Positions 1 to 22,042 of a stretch of 64,000 nt of DNA are shown piece after piece (position 1 is the first letter of the stretch; every line of letters starts with the position of its first letter). Where the stretch lies: assembly GCA_965112735.1 (NCBI GenBank), contig OZ218950.1, positions 1,798,001 to 1,862,000 of the forward strand. The letters run 5' to 3'. Both the position numbers and the translations under genes were made by a program. The stretch comes from Phaeosaccion multiseriatum. Lineage: Eukaryota > Ochrophyta, other classes. The notes beneath the pieces are model-generated. The model saw only the letters and a program-made list of their open reading frames with translations, did no database searches and was not told the DNA's origin.

Positions 1-40
1 AGAATAGGTACAGAATGAACAAAAAGAGACATGCAGAGAG

Positions 41-392
41 ACAAGGAAGGAAGGAAGAAAAGAAGGGAGGAAGGAAGGAAGGAAGGAAGGAAGGAAGGAA
101 GGAAGGAAGGAAGTAATGAAGGAAGAAAAGAAGGGAGGAAGGAAGGAAGGAAGGAAGGAAGGAAGGAAGGAAGGAAGGAAGGAAGGAAGGAAGGAAGGAA
201 GGAAGGAAGGAAGGAAGGAAGGAAGGAAGGAAGGAAGGAAGGAAGGAAGGAAGGAAGGAAGGAAGGAAGGCAGGAAGGAAGGCAGGCAAGGAGGAAGGAA
301 GGGAGGCAGGAAGGAAGGAAGGAAGGAAGGAAGGAAGGAAGGAAGGAAGGAAGGAAGGAAGGAAGGGAGGAAGGAAGGAAGGAAGGAAGGAA

Positions 393-473
<81 letters not shown>

Positions 474-553
474 GAAGGAAGGAAGGAAGGAAGGAAGGAA
501 GGAAGGAAGGAAGGAAGGAAGGAAGGAAGGAAGGAAGGAAGGAAGGAAGGAAG
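41..553. repeat. (GGAA)n/(GAAA)n microsatellite
   Basis: An almost uninterrupted tract of GGAA tetranucleotides, with a GAAA-only block at about 397-470. It lies beyond the last visible cathepsin exon, so probably in the next intron of that gene. The long open frames across it are pure repeat translation. Confidence 0.9.
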
Positions 554-671
554 GGAGACAAAGACGAAGGAGTAGGAGAACAGAAGAAGGGAAAAAGAGA
601 GAATAGAGTGGAACAGGTCCCCTCCCGGACTCGTATTACTCCACCACCACCCGCTAGCAGCGATTCATTAC

Positions 672-3600
672 CGTCACAGTTCCGCAGGTGATCGGTCCGC
701 GAGTGAACACTGCAGAGGCAGATGGGATGGCAGTGGACACGAAGGAAAAGAATCAACAGCCAGTAAGTCAGAGAGTCAGGGAATGGTTGAGTCCTCACAC
801 AAAGCAGAGCAGAAACCCCTCTATGGTCGGGCAATGATTGTCAGCTATCGCTGTACTCGCTCTCTCCCTCTCTCCCTTCTTCCCTTGCTCGTTCTCTTCT
901 TCCCTCCATCCCTCCCGCCCTCCCGCCCTCCCTCCCTCCATCCATCCATCCATCCATCCATCCATCCATCCATCCATTCCTTCCTCCCTCCATCCCTCCC
1001 TGCCGCCCTCTCCCTGCCCACTCCCTCCTCTCCGCCTCTCCCCCTCCACCCTCCCTTCCGCCCGCCCACTTCCCTCCCTCTCACCCACCCACCCACCTTC
1101 ACTCATTATCTGCTGCTCTCCGGAGAGGGCACCATACGTCTCCACGAAGTACTTGGTGTAATGTTTCACCGGAAAGCACACCTTCGTGGGAGAGAGAGAG
1201 GGAGGGAGGGAGGGAGGGAGGGAGGGAGGGAGGGAGGGAGGGAGGGAGGGAGGGAGGGAGGGAGTGTGGAAAGTCAGTCGTATGTCAGTGGCCCAGGCCT
1301 AGGCAACGCAGTGAGAAACGGTGCCCGTTTCTCACTATCCTCCTGTAGGTGGTCGTTTAGGACAGTGCATAGATAAGCTAATAGATACAAGGCCGGCTGT
1401 CAGGCTAGCTTTGGGGTGCTGCTACCTTATCTGTGTGTCTAGTCCGTTTCGTGGAGGTCTAAGCACGACTTTCCACAACCCCAAAGCCAGCCTGGCAGCC
1501 AGCCTTGTCTCTATTAGCTTTATCCGTGAGCCATCCTAAACGACCAACCTGCTGGGAGGTGAGTGAGAAACGGGCCACGCACCGTTTCTCACCGTATTTG
1601 CCTGGGCCTGGGCCATTGACATAATACTGACTTTCAACATCCCCGTCAGCCATCCCTGCACTTCTAACATCCCCCTGAACTAAACTATTGCGTGTCCCCA
1701 CGCAACTCAAAGCGGGTTCGCCTACTAAAGCTCGACTTGTAGCAAAAGCCTCCATGTTGCTTCCAATAAAAACGGATGAGAAATATGCAAAACTCACCCA
1801 GGTGTGTGCGACCGCTCCTCCAACACACACCCTCCTGTATTGGTGAGAAAACCCCACGACTCAAACTCACCCACACAGGCTCACGGATGAGAACATCCCA
1901 TGACTCAAACTCACCCGCGCAATTCTCTATCTCCACTCCTACTCGCCACCAGCGTTGCCAAAGCCTCGTTGCGCACCACTAATGCTGACTGCTCAAGTGT
2001 TTACTGGTGTGCCTACAAGGCACCCAGACAGTCCCTAAAGCAGCCTTGCGAGTATCCTTCTCTGTCTCCCGCCAAGCTCCGTGCAACAGCAACAGCCGCG
2101 CTGCTGCCACACTCGAAAGCCGTGCCCGCTGTAGGGCACCGCTCTCGGCAATTCTCTATCTCCACGGCCCACCAAGCTCCAGCAGCAATTTCCGTGCAAC
2201 AGCAACATCCGTGCTGCTGCCACACTCGAAAGCCATGCCCGCTGACTAAGGCACCACTCCCGGCAATTCTCTATCTCCACGGCCCATCAAGCTCCAGCAG
2301 CAATTTCCGTGCAACAGCAACATCCGTGCTGCTGCCACACTCGAAAGCCGTGCCCGCTGTAAGGCACCGCTCCCGGCAATTCTCTATCTCCACGGCCCAC
2401 CAAGCTCCAGCAGCAATTTCCGTGTAACAGCAACATCCGTGCTGCTGCCACACTCGAAAGCCATGCCCGCTGTAAGGCACCGCTCCCGGCAATTCTCCAT
2501 CTCCACTGCCCACCAAGCTCCAGCAGCAATTTCCGTGTAACAGCAACATCCGTGCTGCTGCCACACTCGAAAAGCCGTGCCCGCTGTAAGGCACCGCTCC
2601 CGGCAATTCTCTATCTCCACGGCCCACCAAGCTCCAGCAGCAATTTCCGTGTAACAGCAACATCCGTGCTGCTGCCACACTCGAAAAGCCGTGCCCGCTG
2701 TAAGGCACCGCTCCCGGCAATTCTCTATCTCCACGGCCCACCAAGCTCCAGCAGCAATTTCCGTGTAACAGCAACATCCGTGCTGCTGCCACACTCGAAA
2801 GCCATGCCCGCTGTAAGGCACCGCTCCCGGCAATTCTCCATCTCCACTGCCCACCAAGCTCCAGCAGCAATTTCCGTGTAACAGCAACATCCGTACTGCT
2901 GCCACACTCGAAAGCCATGCCCGCTGTAAGGCACCGCTCCCGGCAAACTCAAAGCTACCGAGCTGCTGCCTGAGCCTCTTGGCCAAGGTCAGCTGCCTTC
3001 GGGATTCTTTGGGGTTGTAAAGAGTCACGTTGCTCTCCACCTAGGATAGGAGTAGCCGCATGGACAAGGTAATAGCAACCCCAAAGCCAGCCTGGCAGCC
3101 AGCCTTGTCTCTATTAGCTTTATCCGTGAGCCATCCTAAACGACCAACCTGCTGGGAGGTGAGTGAGAAACGGGCCACGCACCGTTTCTCACCGTATTTG
3201 CCTGGGCCTGGGCCATTGACATAATACTGACTTTCAACATCCCCGTCAGCCATCCCTGCACTTCTAACAGGAGGGAGGGAGGGAGGGAGGGAGGAAGGGA
3301 GGGAGGGAGGGAGGGAGGGAGGAAGGGAGGGAGGGAGGGAGGGAGGAAGGGAGGGAGGGAGGGAGGGAGGGAGAGAGGGAGAGGGAGGGAGGGAGGGAGG
3401 GAGGGAGGGAGAGGGAGGGAGGGAGGGAGGGAGGGAGGGAGGGAGGGAGGGAGGGAGGGAGGGAGGGAGGGAGGGAGGGAGGGAGGGAGGGAGGGAGGGA
3501 GGGAGGGAGGGAGGGAGGGAGGGAGGGAGGGAGGGAGGGAGGGAGGGAGGGAGGGAGGGAGGGAGGGAGGGAGGGAGGGAGGGAGGGAGGGAGGGAGGGA

Positions 3601-5641
3601 GGGAGGGAGGGAGGGAGGGAGGGAGGGAGGGAGGGAGGGAGGGAGGGAGGGAGGGAGGGAGGGAGGGAGGGAGGGAGGGAGGGAGGGAGGGAGGGAGGGA
3701 GGGAGGGAGGGAGGGAGGGAGGGAGGGAGGGAGGGAGGGAGGGAGGGAGGGAGGGAGGGAGGGAGGGAGGGAGGGAGGGAGGGAGGGAGGGAGGGAGGGA
3801 GGGAGGGAGGGAGCGATGATAGGCAATGACAAGCGAGCACAGCAATGACAACAACAAGAAGAACAACAGCAACGACAAGACGTCAAACCCTACAACTCTC
3901 TACTCACAACACTCCAATTTGCTCGACTGCCAGCACCTACACCGCCCCTTACCTTTTCTGAAACGCCATTGACCTCCTTCACAAAGCAGTTCATACACAT
4001 GCCCTCCGCATCCTCCCCCGGTGCATCCCCGCACACCGCCCCCGCTCTGGCCTGGGCTGCTCCCTGCCCAAGCAAGGCGAGCAAATCATGCTCTTCTTCT
4101 CCTTCTGGGATGCCGTTCTCGGGCTTACGAAAGCCTCCTTGGGCCACATAGGCGTTGCACGTGTCATCAGGAAGGCCAACGTGGTGCATAAAGTCGAAGA
4201 GGTCGAAGGGGGTGCCGCCCTGGCAGCCGTCGCTCCAGCCCCAGCCGGGTCTTTTGAGTGGGATTGTGGTTAGACATGGAGAGGGCAAGAGAAGGAGGGA
4301 GGTGGAGGGAGAAGGAGGGGAGAGGGAGGGATGAGAAGGGAGAAGAAGAGAGGGAGGGAGGGAGGGAGGGAGGGAGGGAGGGAGGGAGGGAGGGAGGGAG
4401 GGAGGGAGGGAGGGAGGGAGGGAGGGAGGGAGGGAGGGAGGGAGGGAGGGAGGGAGGGAGGGAGGGAGGGAGGGAGGGAGGGAGGGAGGGAGGGAGGGAG
4501 GGAGGGAGGGAGGGAGGGAGGGAGGGAGGGAGGGAGGGAGGGAGGGAGGGAGGGAGGGAGGGAGGGAGGGAGGGAGGGAGGGAGGGAGGGAGGGAGGGAG
4601 GGAGGGAGGGAGGGAGGGAGGGAGGGAGGGAGGAGGGGTGAAGCGAAGGGATGAGGAGGGAGGCCGACATGCGGTCAAGGTCAAGAGGAGAGGGGAAGAC
4701 TTGGAGCGAGTGGGGTGTTTAGAACGCAGACACACACAGAGACAAAGAGAGGGTGAGGGGATGGAAGTGAAGATGCTCTGTCTTCCTCTCCCTCTCCCTA
4801 TCTCTGTGTGTGTGTGCGAGAGAGAGCGCGCGCGTGCTTGCTTACCCGCAGCTCAGGAAGCTCTGGCGTGAGAGCAGGATTGGCTGCCCAACGGCCCTCT
4901 TGGCGATGTTGATGCGGTCCTGCACTGCCGCCAGAGTGGCGTGTGCGTAGCAGCTGCCACAGTACGACTGGGATGCGATGCGATATCGCGGGAAAGAGTC
5001 ACCGAGGAGCAGCAGGTCAGAGGGAGGGAGGATGACAGCGATGAGTCACCACCAGGCATGCATCATGTCAGGGCAAGAGGGAAGGAGGGCTTAAGCTTAG
5101 CCGCAAAGAGGGTGTAGCGAAGAGGCAGGGGGTGGCAATTAGGCAACTTGTGGCTAGGGCCTCTACAACCGCAAACAAGGGAGCGAGGGCTTAAGCTTAG
5201 CCACGAAGAGGGTGCAGCGAAGAGAGGATGGCAATTAGGCAACTCGGCTGGGGCCTATCACCGCAAACACCACAACGGAGAGGAAACGACGCATCGTCGG
5301 CGCAGAGACTCACGGGGATGTGCTGGTTCCACGAGGCCGTGAGGAAGTTAACGCCGGCCACATCGGACCAATCGAAGGTATCTGGTAGGTCGTTGATCAG
5401 CTCCGCAGGTGGCTCTACTCCATACTCTGGTGTTTACGAGATAGAGGCCAGCAAGAGAGAGTGAGACTCAACTTTCCCAGGCCGGGGGAGCAAGAAGGAT
5501 GGAGAGCGTACCTGGCAGCACAACCGGGGATACGCGGGAAAACGTCGCCTCTGCTGCTTCTGAGGATGAAGAGGATTCGTCTGCCGCTGCAGTCCGGCCT
5601 CCGTAGCAGAGGTAGATGGCAACAACGTAGCGTAGCTGCAT
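672..5641 (-). CDS. Cathepsin X/Z-like papain-family cysteine protease, 3' part beyond the window
   Basis: Lysosomal or secreted peptidase of family C1, cathepsin X/Z type. Exons, read on the minus strand: 5641-5512, 5426-5314, 4967-4846, 4250-3953, 1181-1097, 709-672. Codon phase is continuous through all five junctions (262 codons). Exon 1 starts with a probable signal peptide (MQLRYVVAIYLCYGG). Exon 2 encodes FDWSDVAGVNFLTASWNQHI, the mature N terminus typical of cathepsin Z. Exon 3 gives SYCGSCYAHATLAAVQDRI with catalytic Cys at about residue 87; the usual Trp after this Cys is Tyr here. Exon 4 has WSDGCQGGTPFDLFDFMHHV, exon 5 VKHYTKYFVETYGALSG and exon 6 FTRGPITCGTV, all in cathepsin Z order. 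The catalytic His and Asn exons must lie to the left of position 1. Intron 4 (1182-3952) is unusually long and holds most of the local repeats. The gene is divergent from the ABCC transporter. Confidence 0.85.
1201..1264. repeat. (GGGA)n microsatellite
   Basis: GGGA tetranucleotides inside cathepsin intron 4, directly abutting the left arm of the foldback repeat at 1265. Confidence 0.85.
1265..1672. repeat. Foldback (inverted) repeat with arms of about 160-190 bp
   Basis: The segment at about 1265-1422 is a diverged reverse-complement copy of 1478-1672, separated by about 55 bp. The shared core includes the stretch around CCCAGGC...GAGAAACGG...GGTCGTTTAGGA. A third copy, essentially identical to the right arm, lies at 3078-3270. 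All three are inside cathepsin intron 4. No protein-coding content is evident, so this looks like a non-autonomous mobile or foldback unit. Confidence 0.65.
2045..2950. repeat. Minisatellite of about eight units, each about 117 bp
   Basis: The block CTGCTGCCACACTCGAAA recurs near 2101, 2214, 2330, 2447, 2563, 2680, 2790 and 2897. It is followed each time by a GCACCGCTCCCGGCAATTCT block and an AGCTCCAGCAGCAATTTCCG block. Units differ by point changes and one-base indels, so the open frames across it drift and are not conserved coding. The array sits in cathepsin intron 4. Confidence 0.85.
3078..3270. repeat. Third copy of the foldback-arm sequence
   Basis: Matches 1478-1672 essentially base for base in direct orientation. 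It is followed immediately by a 543-bp GGGA tract. Confidence 0.85.
3271..3813. repeat. (GGGA)n microsatellite of about 540 bp
   Basis: Uninterrupted GGGA from about 3418 to 3813, with a few GGAA or GAGA variants at the left end. It lies in cathepsin intron 4 and appears as (TCCC)n in the transcript. Confidence 0.9.
4349..4634. repeat. (GGGA)n microsatellite
   Basis: Continuous GGGA repeats in cathepsin intron 3 (4251-4845), pyrimidine-rich in the transcript and upstream of the exon 4 acceptor. Confidence 0.9.
5087..5272. repeat. Two direct repeats of about 95 bp
   Basis: Two copies (about 5087-5180 and 5183-5272) share GGGCTTAAGCTTAGCC, GCAATTAGGCAACT and CCGCAAACA in the same order. They lie in cathepsin intron 2 (4968-5313). 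Confidence 0.75.
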
Positions 5642-6009
5642 TTTCTCCAGCTGGAGGCACCACACTAAACAAGAAAGGAAGCAAGAGAGGGCGAGAGAGG
5701 TGGAAGAGGGAGATAAACAAGAGGAAGAGAAATAAGAGAGGGAGTGGGGAGGAGAGACTCTTCCATAGGGGGGGGGGGGTATATATGGTGCGGGTGAAGT
5801 AAAATAGAGGAAAGAAGGAAGAAAAACTTTATTTTTGTCAAAGGGCGTGGACTGCCATCGTTTTGCTTGGGCTTGGGCCAACTCTCCTCCTTTCTCATTC
5901 ATTTCTTCGCTCCCTCTTCTTTTGCAGGTTAGAAACAGCTGCCCTTGCCTACGGCCTACGGCCTGCTCCTGTGGGTTGGTGTTGTTGAGCGTGTGAGCCT
6001 TGCGCCACC
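5642..6009. promoter_or_regulatory. Divergent promoter region, cathepsin / ABCC transporter
   Basis: The 368 bp between two opposed start codons must hold both promoters and 5' UTRs. It contains a homopolymer G tract near 5767-5778 and, at 5945-5985, a partial copy of ABCC exon 1 sequence (compare 6121-6155). No TATA or known motif was identified with confidence. Confidence 0.4.
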
Positions 6010-17063
<11,054 letters not shown>

Positions 17064-18225
17064 GGGGGGGGGGGGATGGGAGGGGGGGGATCAGCGGTAG
17101 AGGGGGACAGCAGAGCCGTGTGAGGGGGGGGGGTGGAAGGGTGTTGATCAGCGGTAGAGGGGGGCAGCAGAGCCGTGTGAGGGGGGGGGGTGGGAGGGGG
17201 TGGATCAGCGGTAGAGGGGGGTTGGGCAGCATGGTACCAAGAGAGAGTGCATCGGCGGCAGAGAGAGGCAACAGGGACATCCAACAGGGCAGTGAGAGAG
17301 GGGGGGGCAGCAGCGATGTTGGAGGGAGGGAGGGAGGGAGGAGTGAGGGAGGGGAGCGATGGATGGATAAATCCAATCCACAATGAGTGTGTGCAGTGGA
17401 CACGGAAACAAACGCAAAACGACTAAACAACAGTTGAGTCTCAAGCAGGGCACCACACACACCCCGCCAGGCGCCATTCGCACGCACACCGAAGGACGAC
17501 CGGGTGGATGAGTGCACTGTGACGTCTCTCCTTTTCAATTTATAAAAGTTACCAAGTATATAAAGAGTCTTGTATATTAGTCTAGTTAATTGCGTGTCGC
17601 GGCTTTTGTATGTAATCTTATGTAATCTTCCTTGTGGAGAGACGAGACAAAGCGGTGTGCATCAGCCTGGCACAGGCTCTGTCTAGTTGGGTCTCCTCCC
17701 GAGAGCCGCAAGCAACGGCGCTTCCTCTTTCCCTCCCTCTCGTCCCCGGTAAGACCTTCTGAAACGGTTCTAAAGCACCCCCAAGACGTTCTGAAACGCT
17801 TCTAATGCACCCCCCACGCCCCCTGCCGGAGCAGAATCTGATGTTAGCATTGCTGCCGTACCGTGCACCATACTCAAAACGAACAAACCCAAACTCAAAT
17901 TCACTGCTGCAAGTTGCAAAGCGTGGCTGACTGGAGGTCTGGTCTGTTCAGTGTGTGTGTTCAGGGGGGCCGCAGCAGCACTCATTCGGCGCTCTCCGCC
18001 TTTGGGGGGGGGGGAGGAATCCCTCACAAGCATCAATCATTACTTCCATCATCAGCCCTCTCTTGTCATTCATCAGTCTCCTTCGACCATGATCATACCC
18101 TTGACTTATTCATCAGTCTCGAGTAGCCCCTTGACTTATTCATCAGTCTCGAGTAGCCCCTTGACTTATTCATCAGTCTCGAGTAGCCCCTTGACTTATT
18201 CATCAGTCTCGAGTAGCCCCTTGAC
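17064..18225. other. Convergent intergenic region between ABCC and CCB1-like genes
   Basis: No gene recognised. It holds three downstream echoes of the ABCC last-exon tail (near 17089, 17146 and 17203) with long G runs, then an AT-rich stretch at about 17535-17600 (TTTATAAAAG, TATATAAAG) that may be ABCC 3' UTR. Four of the five CCB1 stop-region repeats lie at 18101-18220. Confidence 0.6.
17087..17226. repeat. Tandem echoes of the ABCC last-exon tail, period about 57 bp
   Basis: GATCAGCGGTAGAGGGGG...CAGCAGAGCCGTGTGAGG recurs near 17089 and 17146 and, truncated, near 17203. The parent is the true C-terminal coding end at 17032-17070 (GATCAGCGACAGAGGGAAGG...TGAGG). Confidence 0.7.
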
Positions 18226-18246
18226 TTATTCATCAGTCTCGAGTAG
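18101..18246. repeat. Five perfect 30-bp repeats spanning the CCB1-like stop codon
   Basis: The unit TTGACTTATTCATCAGTCTC plus GAGTAGCCCC starts at 18101, 18131, 18161, 18191 and 18221. On the minus strand it encodes the last codons L-E-T-D-E and the stop, then non-coding sequence. The real gene ends in the rightmost copy (stop 18226-18228); the other four are downstream duplicates. Confidence 0.9.
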
Positions 18247-19142
18247 GCCCTTGACTCTGATCATGCCCTTCTCCTGGAGCCCCATGGCCTTGCTCATCCG
18301 ATCGAGCTCCTCCTCGCCAGCTGTGATTTGCATCTCCACCACCTCATCGCCCGTCATTGTCTCGAGACGGACCACCGCCTTGTCCTGAACGGGGGGAGGG
18401 AGGGAAGGGAAGAGAAGATGAGAGAAGGAGCGAGCGAGTTAACGCAAACACCACCAGCAAAGCAAGTACCCACACACATTTTCTCCTCCTACTCCTCTTC
18501 CTCCTCCTCCTCCCACATCAGTCCTCCTCCCGCCCCTCTCCTCCTCCCACGCCCCTGCTCTCTCTCCTCTCCTTCTTCCCACCACCACCTCCTCCCCAAC
18601 CCATCCACCCCCCCCCCCCCCTCCGCCTCCCCCTCCCTTCACGCTCACCTCGCGTGAGGAATTTTGCCAATAGTACACCCCGGCATAGGGCGAGAGCAGC
18701 ACCAGCGCAAACCAATAGGCACCCACATCCGGGAACTGAATCTGCAGCACCAGTGCCAGCGTGGCCAGACAGAGGGCAGTACAGAACACGAGGAAGAAGG
18801 CCTGCCCCTTGCTCGCCTGAATGTTACCCTCGAAGGTGATCTTCTCGCCAATGTCACCGACCTTTTGTGGGGTATGGGGTATGGGGAAAGGGGTGCAGGG
18901 TATGAGGTACAAAGGGCATGGGGTATAGGGTACACAGGGCATGGGGTATAGAGTATACCTGGGTTGAGTGGGGTTCAGTGGGGTTGGATGCGTGGGTGAG
19001 AAGTACAAAGGGTGGGTGTGTGGGGGTGGTGGGTGGGTTGGGCTGTGTGTGTGCGTGTGTGGTGTGCGTGGTGTGTGCGTGGTGTGTGCGTGATGTGTGC
19101 GTCTCCTCCTCCTCCTCCTCCTCCTCTTCCTCCTCCTCCTCC

Positions 19143-19174
<32 letters not shown>

Positions 19175-20559
19175 TTCCTCTTCCTCCTCCTCCCCCTCCT
19201 CCCCATCCCCCCCCCCCTCCTCCTCCTCCTCCTCCCCATCCCCCTCCCCTCCCCTTCCCCTCCCCTTCCTTACCTTATAGTTGTTATCCGTAAAGTAGGC
19301 AATAATCTCGGCCGCTGTCTGCTTCACTTCCTTGGCTCCTTCCTGAGCAGAGGGGCCGGGCATCTCATACACCCTCTCCTTGTACTTTGTCTTGGCCGCT
19401 CGCTTGATCACAGACCACAAGCCTACGGACACACATGAGGAGGAGGTCAGTTTTCAGTGCACATGTATGTGGATACCTTATCAAAAGTATCGAACACCAT
19501 AAATGGGATCGATGTATTATATCGAAGCGAGGAGGAGGAGGATACATAGGCAGCAAAAGTGGAAACATATGGAGAGGGGCCAGGGTATGGGACACGGCCT
19601 GTGATTCCGGAGTACCAACACGCGCACGCGCAACCCCTTTTCACCCCTTTTCGCGCGCACATGGGACGCGTGACCCATCCATTCCTTCCACTGCCATCCC
19701 TCCACCTCTCCACGCTTCCACTGCCATCCCTCCACCACTCTATGCTCCCACTGCCATCCCTCCTTCCACTGCCATCCCTCCACCACTCCATGCTCCCACT
19801 GCCATCCCTCCTTCCACTGCCATCCCTCCTTCCGCTGCCATCCCTCCTTCCACTTCCATCCCTCCTTCCACTGCCATCGCTCCACCACTCCATGCTTCCA
19901 TTGTCATCCCTCCTTCCAGCCATCCCTCCTTCCAGCCATCCCTCCCTCCCCTCACTCCCTCCTCTCTCAATCACTCAAACACTCACTCACTCACTCACTC
20001 ACAAACTCACCCCCTCGCTCCCTCCCTCCCCCCCACCCCCTCACTCACTCACTCCCTCACTCACCGGGAAATGACAGTACGTAGAGACCAAGCGTCGTGT
20101 AGTAGCTCGCTGAGAGGACCAAAAGGGATGGCAGTGCAAGAAAAGGGGGTGGCACAAATGGCAAGGCGTGAATGGGTATGAGTGGGTATGAGTGGGTATG
20201 AGTGGGCGTTTGAATATGTGGAGAGGCCTACGCTGTTCCTCATCGGAATTAATGGGAAGGTCTGTTGTCTGTCTGTCTGCCTGCCTGTCTGTCTGTCTGT
20301 CTATCTGTGTATCTATCTGTCTGTCTGTCTGCCTGTCTGTCTGTCTGTCTATCTGTGTATCTATCTGTCTGCCTGCTTGTCTGTCTGTCTGTCTGTCTGT
20401 CTATCTGTGTATCTGTCTGTCTGCCTGTCTGCCTGCCTGCCTCTCTGTCTGTCTGTCTCTCTGTGTATCTGTCTGCCTGTCTCTATCTATCTGTCTGTCT
20501 GTCTGCCTGTCTGTCTGTCTCACTGTCTGCCTGTCTATCTGTGTATCTATCTGTCTGCC

Positions 20560-20628
<69 letters not shown>

Positions 20629-20649
20629 GTGTATCTATCTGTCTGCCTA

Positions 20650-20694
<45 letters not shown>

Positions 20695-21692
20695 ATGTCT
20701 GTCTGCCTGTCCTCCCTACACACACGGCTGCTGCTCATTCTCTTTCGTCTCACGCAGAAGAGGTAAGGGACGGGGGGTATACATTGCCCTCCACCCCTCC
20801 TCTTCTTCTCAAGCAACATGGCTTTCCAGGATAACTAGTTCTGTGTAGTAGCGGTAGTAGTAGTAGAGTAGAGTCAACATTGGTGAGTGGAGTTACCACG
20901 AGAGTTCACAGTGAGTAGTGTACCTTTGCTGTAGGTGGGGACGAACTCCTCGCTCAGCAGGAGGCCCGACACTCCGCTTAGCGCTTCATGCGCCTGCGTA
21001 AGGACAGAAGGGTCCATCATAGACAACGCAGACCCTCTCTTTCGACTGCTTGGCCGGCTGCTGCTCGTGCTCCTAAACCCCACCCCTCGCGACGCACAGC
21101 TCGACCATGCTGGGTATTGGGGGAGGGGAGGCAGGGGCGAGAGGAGGGGGGAGGCACAGCCAACAAGTAGTTCGAGTAAGAGGCGGAGATGGTTGATCAA
21201 TTGAGATGCATAGGCAACACCCGACAGGATGCCACAAAGACCTGAGACCCACCCGCCCGGCCGCGATCACCTCCCGCTCCCACCAACCACCCCAACACCT
21301 CCCTCTGCGTATCACCTATACCATGCTATGCGCTGCCCCATCTAGCCCTCTATCCATCCCCCTCTTCTGGCCTGCTGCTGTGCTGACTCATGTCAAACAT
21401 GCGTGGCGTTGCCATTGTCATGTTTGCCTCCGGCTGCTGCCGCAACTCAACAACCACCCCCCACCCGCAATGGCCCGGCAGCGGGTCTGGCAAGCATGCA
21501 CAACTCACATGAGCAAACAGTGCCATGTGCTCCACCGGAAGCGCTTCCCTTGATTGCTGAAGGTGCCGCTGCCAACCCCCCTCCCGGTCCTGCTGCTGGC
21601 AGGACTGAGAAACCCTCCACAGCCGCCGCAGCCACCAAGGTCAGGGCCGCTCCTCTAATCAAGCCGCAGGACTTCATTGCCACACCCGCCAA
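18226..21692 (-). CDS. CCB1: CCB1-like cytochrome b6f heme c(i) assembly factor, plastid-targeted
   Basis: Thylakoid membrane protein of the CCB pathway, which attaches heme c(i) to cytochrome b6. Exons (minus): 21692-21509, 21109-20924, 19422-19274, 18861-18649, 18384-18226; phases are continuous, 296 aa. Exon 1 has a signal peptide (MKSCGLIRGAALTLVAAAA) ending VEG-FSV, the ASAFAP-like cleavage site of secondary-plastid targeting. Two in-frame ATGs (21692, 21677) are possible; the second gives the cleaner signal peptide. Exons 3-4 give IIAYFTDNNYK and VGDIGEKITFEGNIQASKG, then two hydrophobic helices (FFLVFCTALCLATLALVL; WFALVLLSPYAGVYYW). Exon 5 ends MGLQEKGMIRVKGLLE. This order matches the DUF3529/CCB1 family from memory; the precise CCB number is the least certain part. 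Confidence 0.78.
19094..19260. repeat. (TCC)n-rich tract
   Basis: CTCCTCCTC repeats in CCB1-like intron 3 (18862-19273), purine-rich in the transcript directly after the exon 3 donor. The acceptor side of the same intron (18870-18960) carries GGGGTATAGGGTAT-type repeats. Confidence 0.8.
19670..19945. repeat. Degenerate CCATCCCTCC-type repeat array
   Basis: Units built from CACTGCCATCCCTCCTTC or CCACTCCATGCTC recur about 10-15 times in CCB1-like intron 2. Open frames on both strands here are repeat translation only. Confidence 0.75.
20262..20712. repeat. (TGTC)n microsatellite of about 450 bp
   Basis: TGTC with TGCC and TATC variants in CCB1-like intron 2 (19423-20923). The apparent 190-218 aa open frames in three frames are cysteine/leucine repeat artefacts. 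Confidence 0.9.
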
Positions 21693-22042
21693 GTTTCAAC
21701 CAAGCAGCAAGAAAAGGGGATGGAGGGAGATGTGAATCGTGAAGAGGGGGCCTCAAATGGAATCCTATGGGCAGGATTGGCTACGGCCCTGTGAGGGATC
21801 TGTGAGGATGGCCTGGATATCAACTCTCTCGTCTTAGCCACTAAGTACTTCATTCCGTGGAAGCAGCAGTAGCAGAATATCCCCCTCCCAGAGCGAGAGG
21901 GTGAAGAGAAGGGCCTTTTTGCCACCTTTGAAGGAGAGGGAGACGCGGAGAGAAGGAGAGGAGCGAGAGAGGGTGGGAGAGAGAAAGAAGGGCGTGAAGG
22001 AGAGAAGCCTCGGCAAGCACACCTAGGAAGTCGACAGTAGGT
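21693..22042. promoter_or_regulatory. Divergent promoter region, CCB1-like / RPB6
   Basis: 350 bp between opposed start codons, purine-rich on the + strand near the RPB6 start. No specific element recognised. Confidence 0.4.

Noticed and set aside
2013-3040. Overlapping minus-strand frames with repeated HGNCCWSLVG peptides
   Set aside because: The 117-bp minisatellite changes frame between units, so the peptide is not maintained; it lies in an intron with flanking exons in phase.
3041-3886. 281-aa open frame of LPPSLPPS repeats on the minus strand, and similar frames at 3890-4735 and 4258-4654
   Set aside because: Pure translation of (GGGA)n in every frame; only the short non-repeat ends carry protein signal, and those belong to cathepsin exon 4.
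18101-18246. CRISPR-like direct repeats
   Set aside because: The 30-bp units are contiguous with no spacers and overlap a eukaryotic stop codon.
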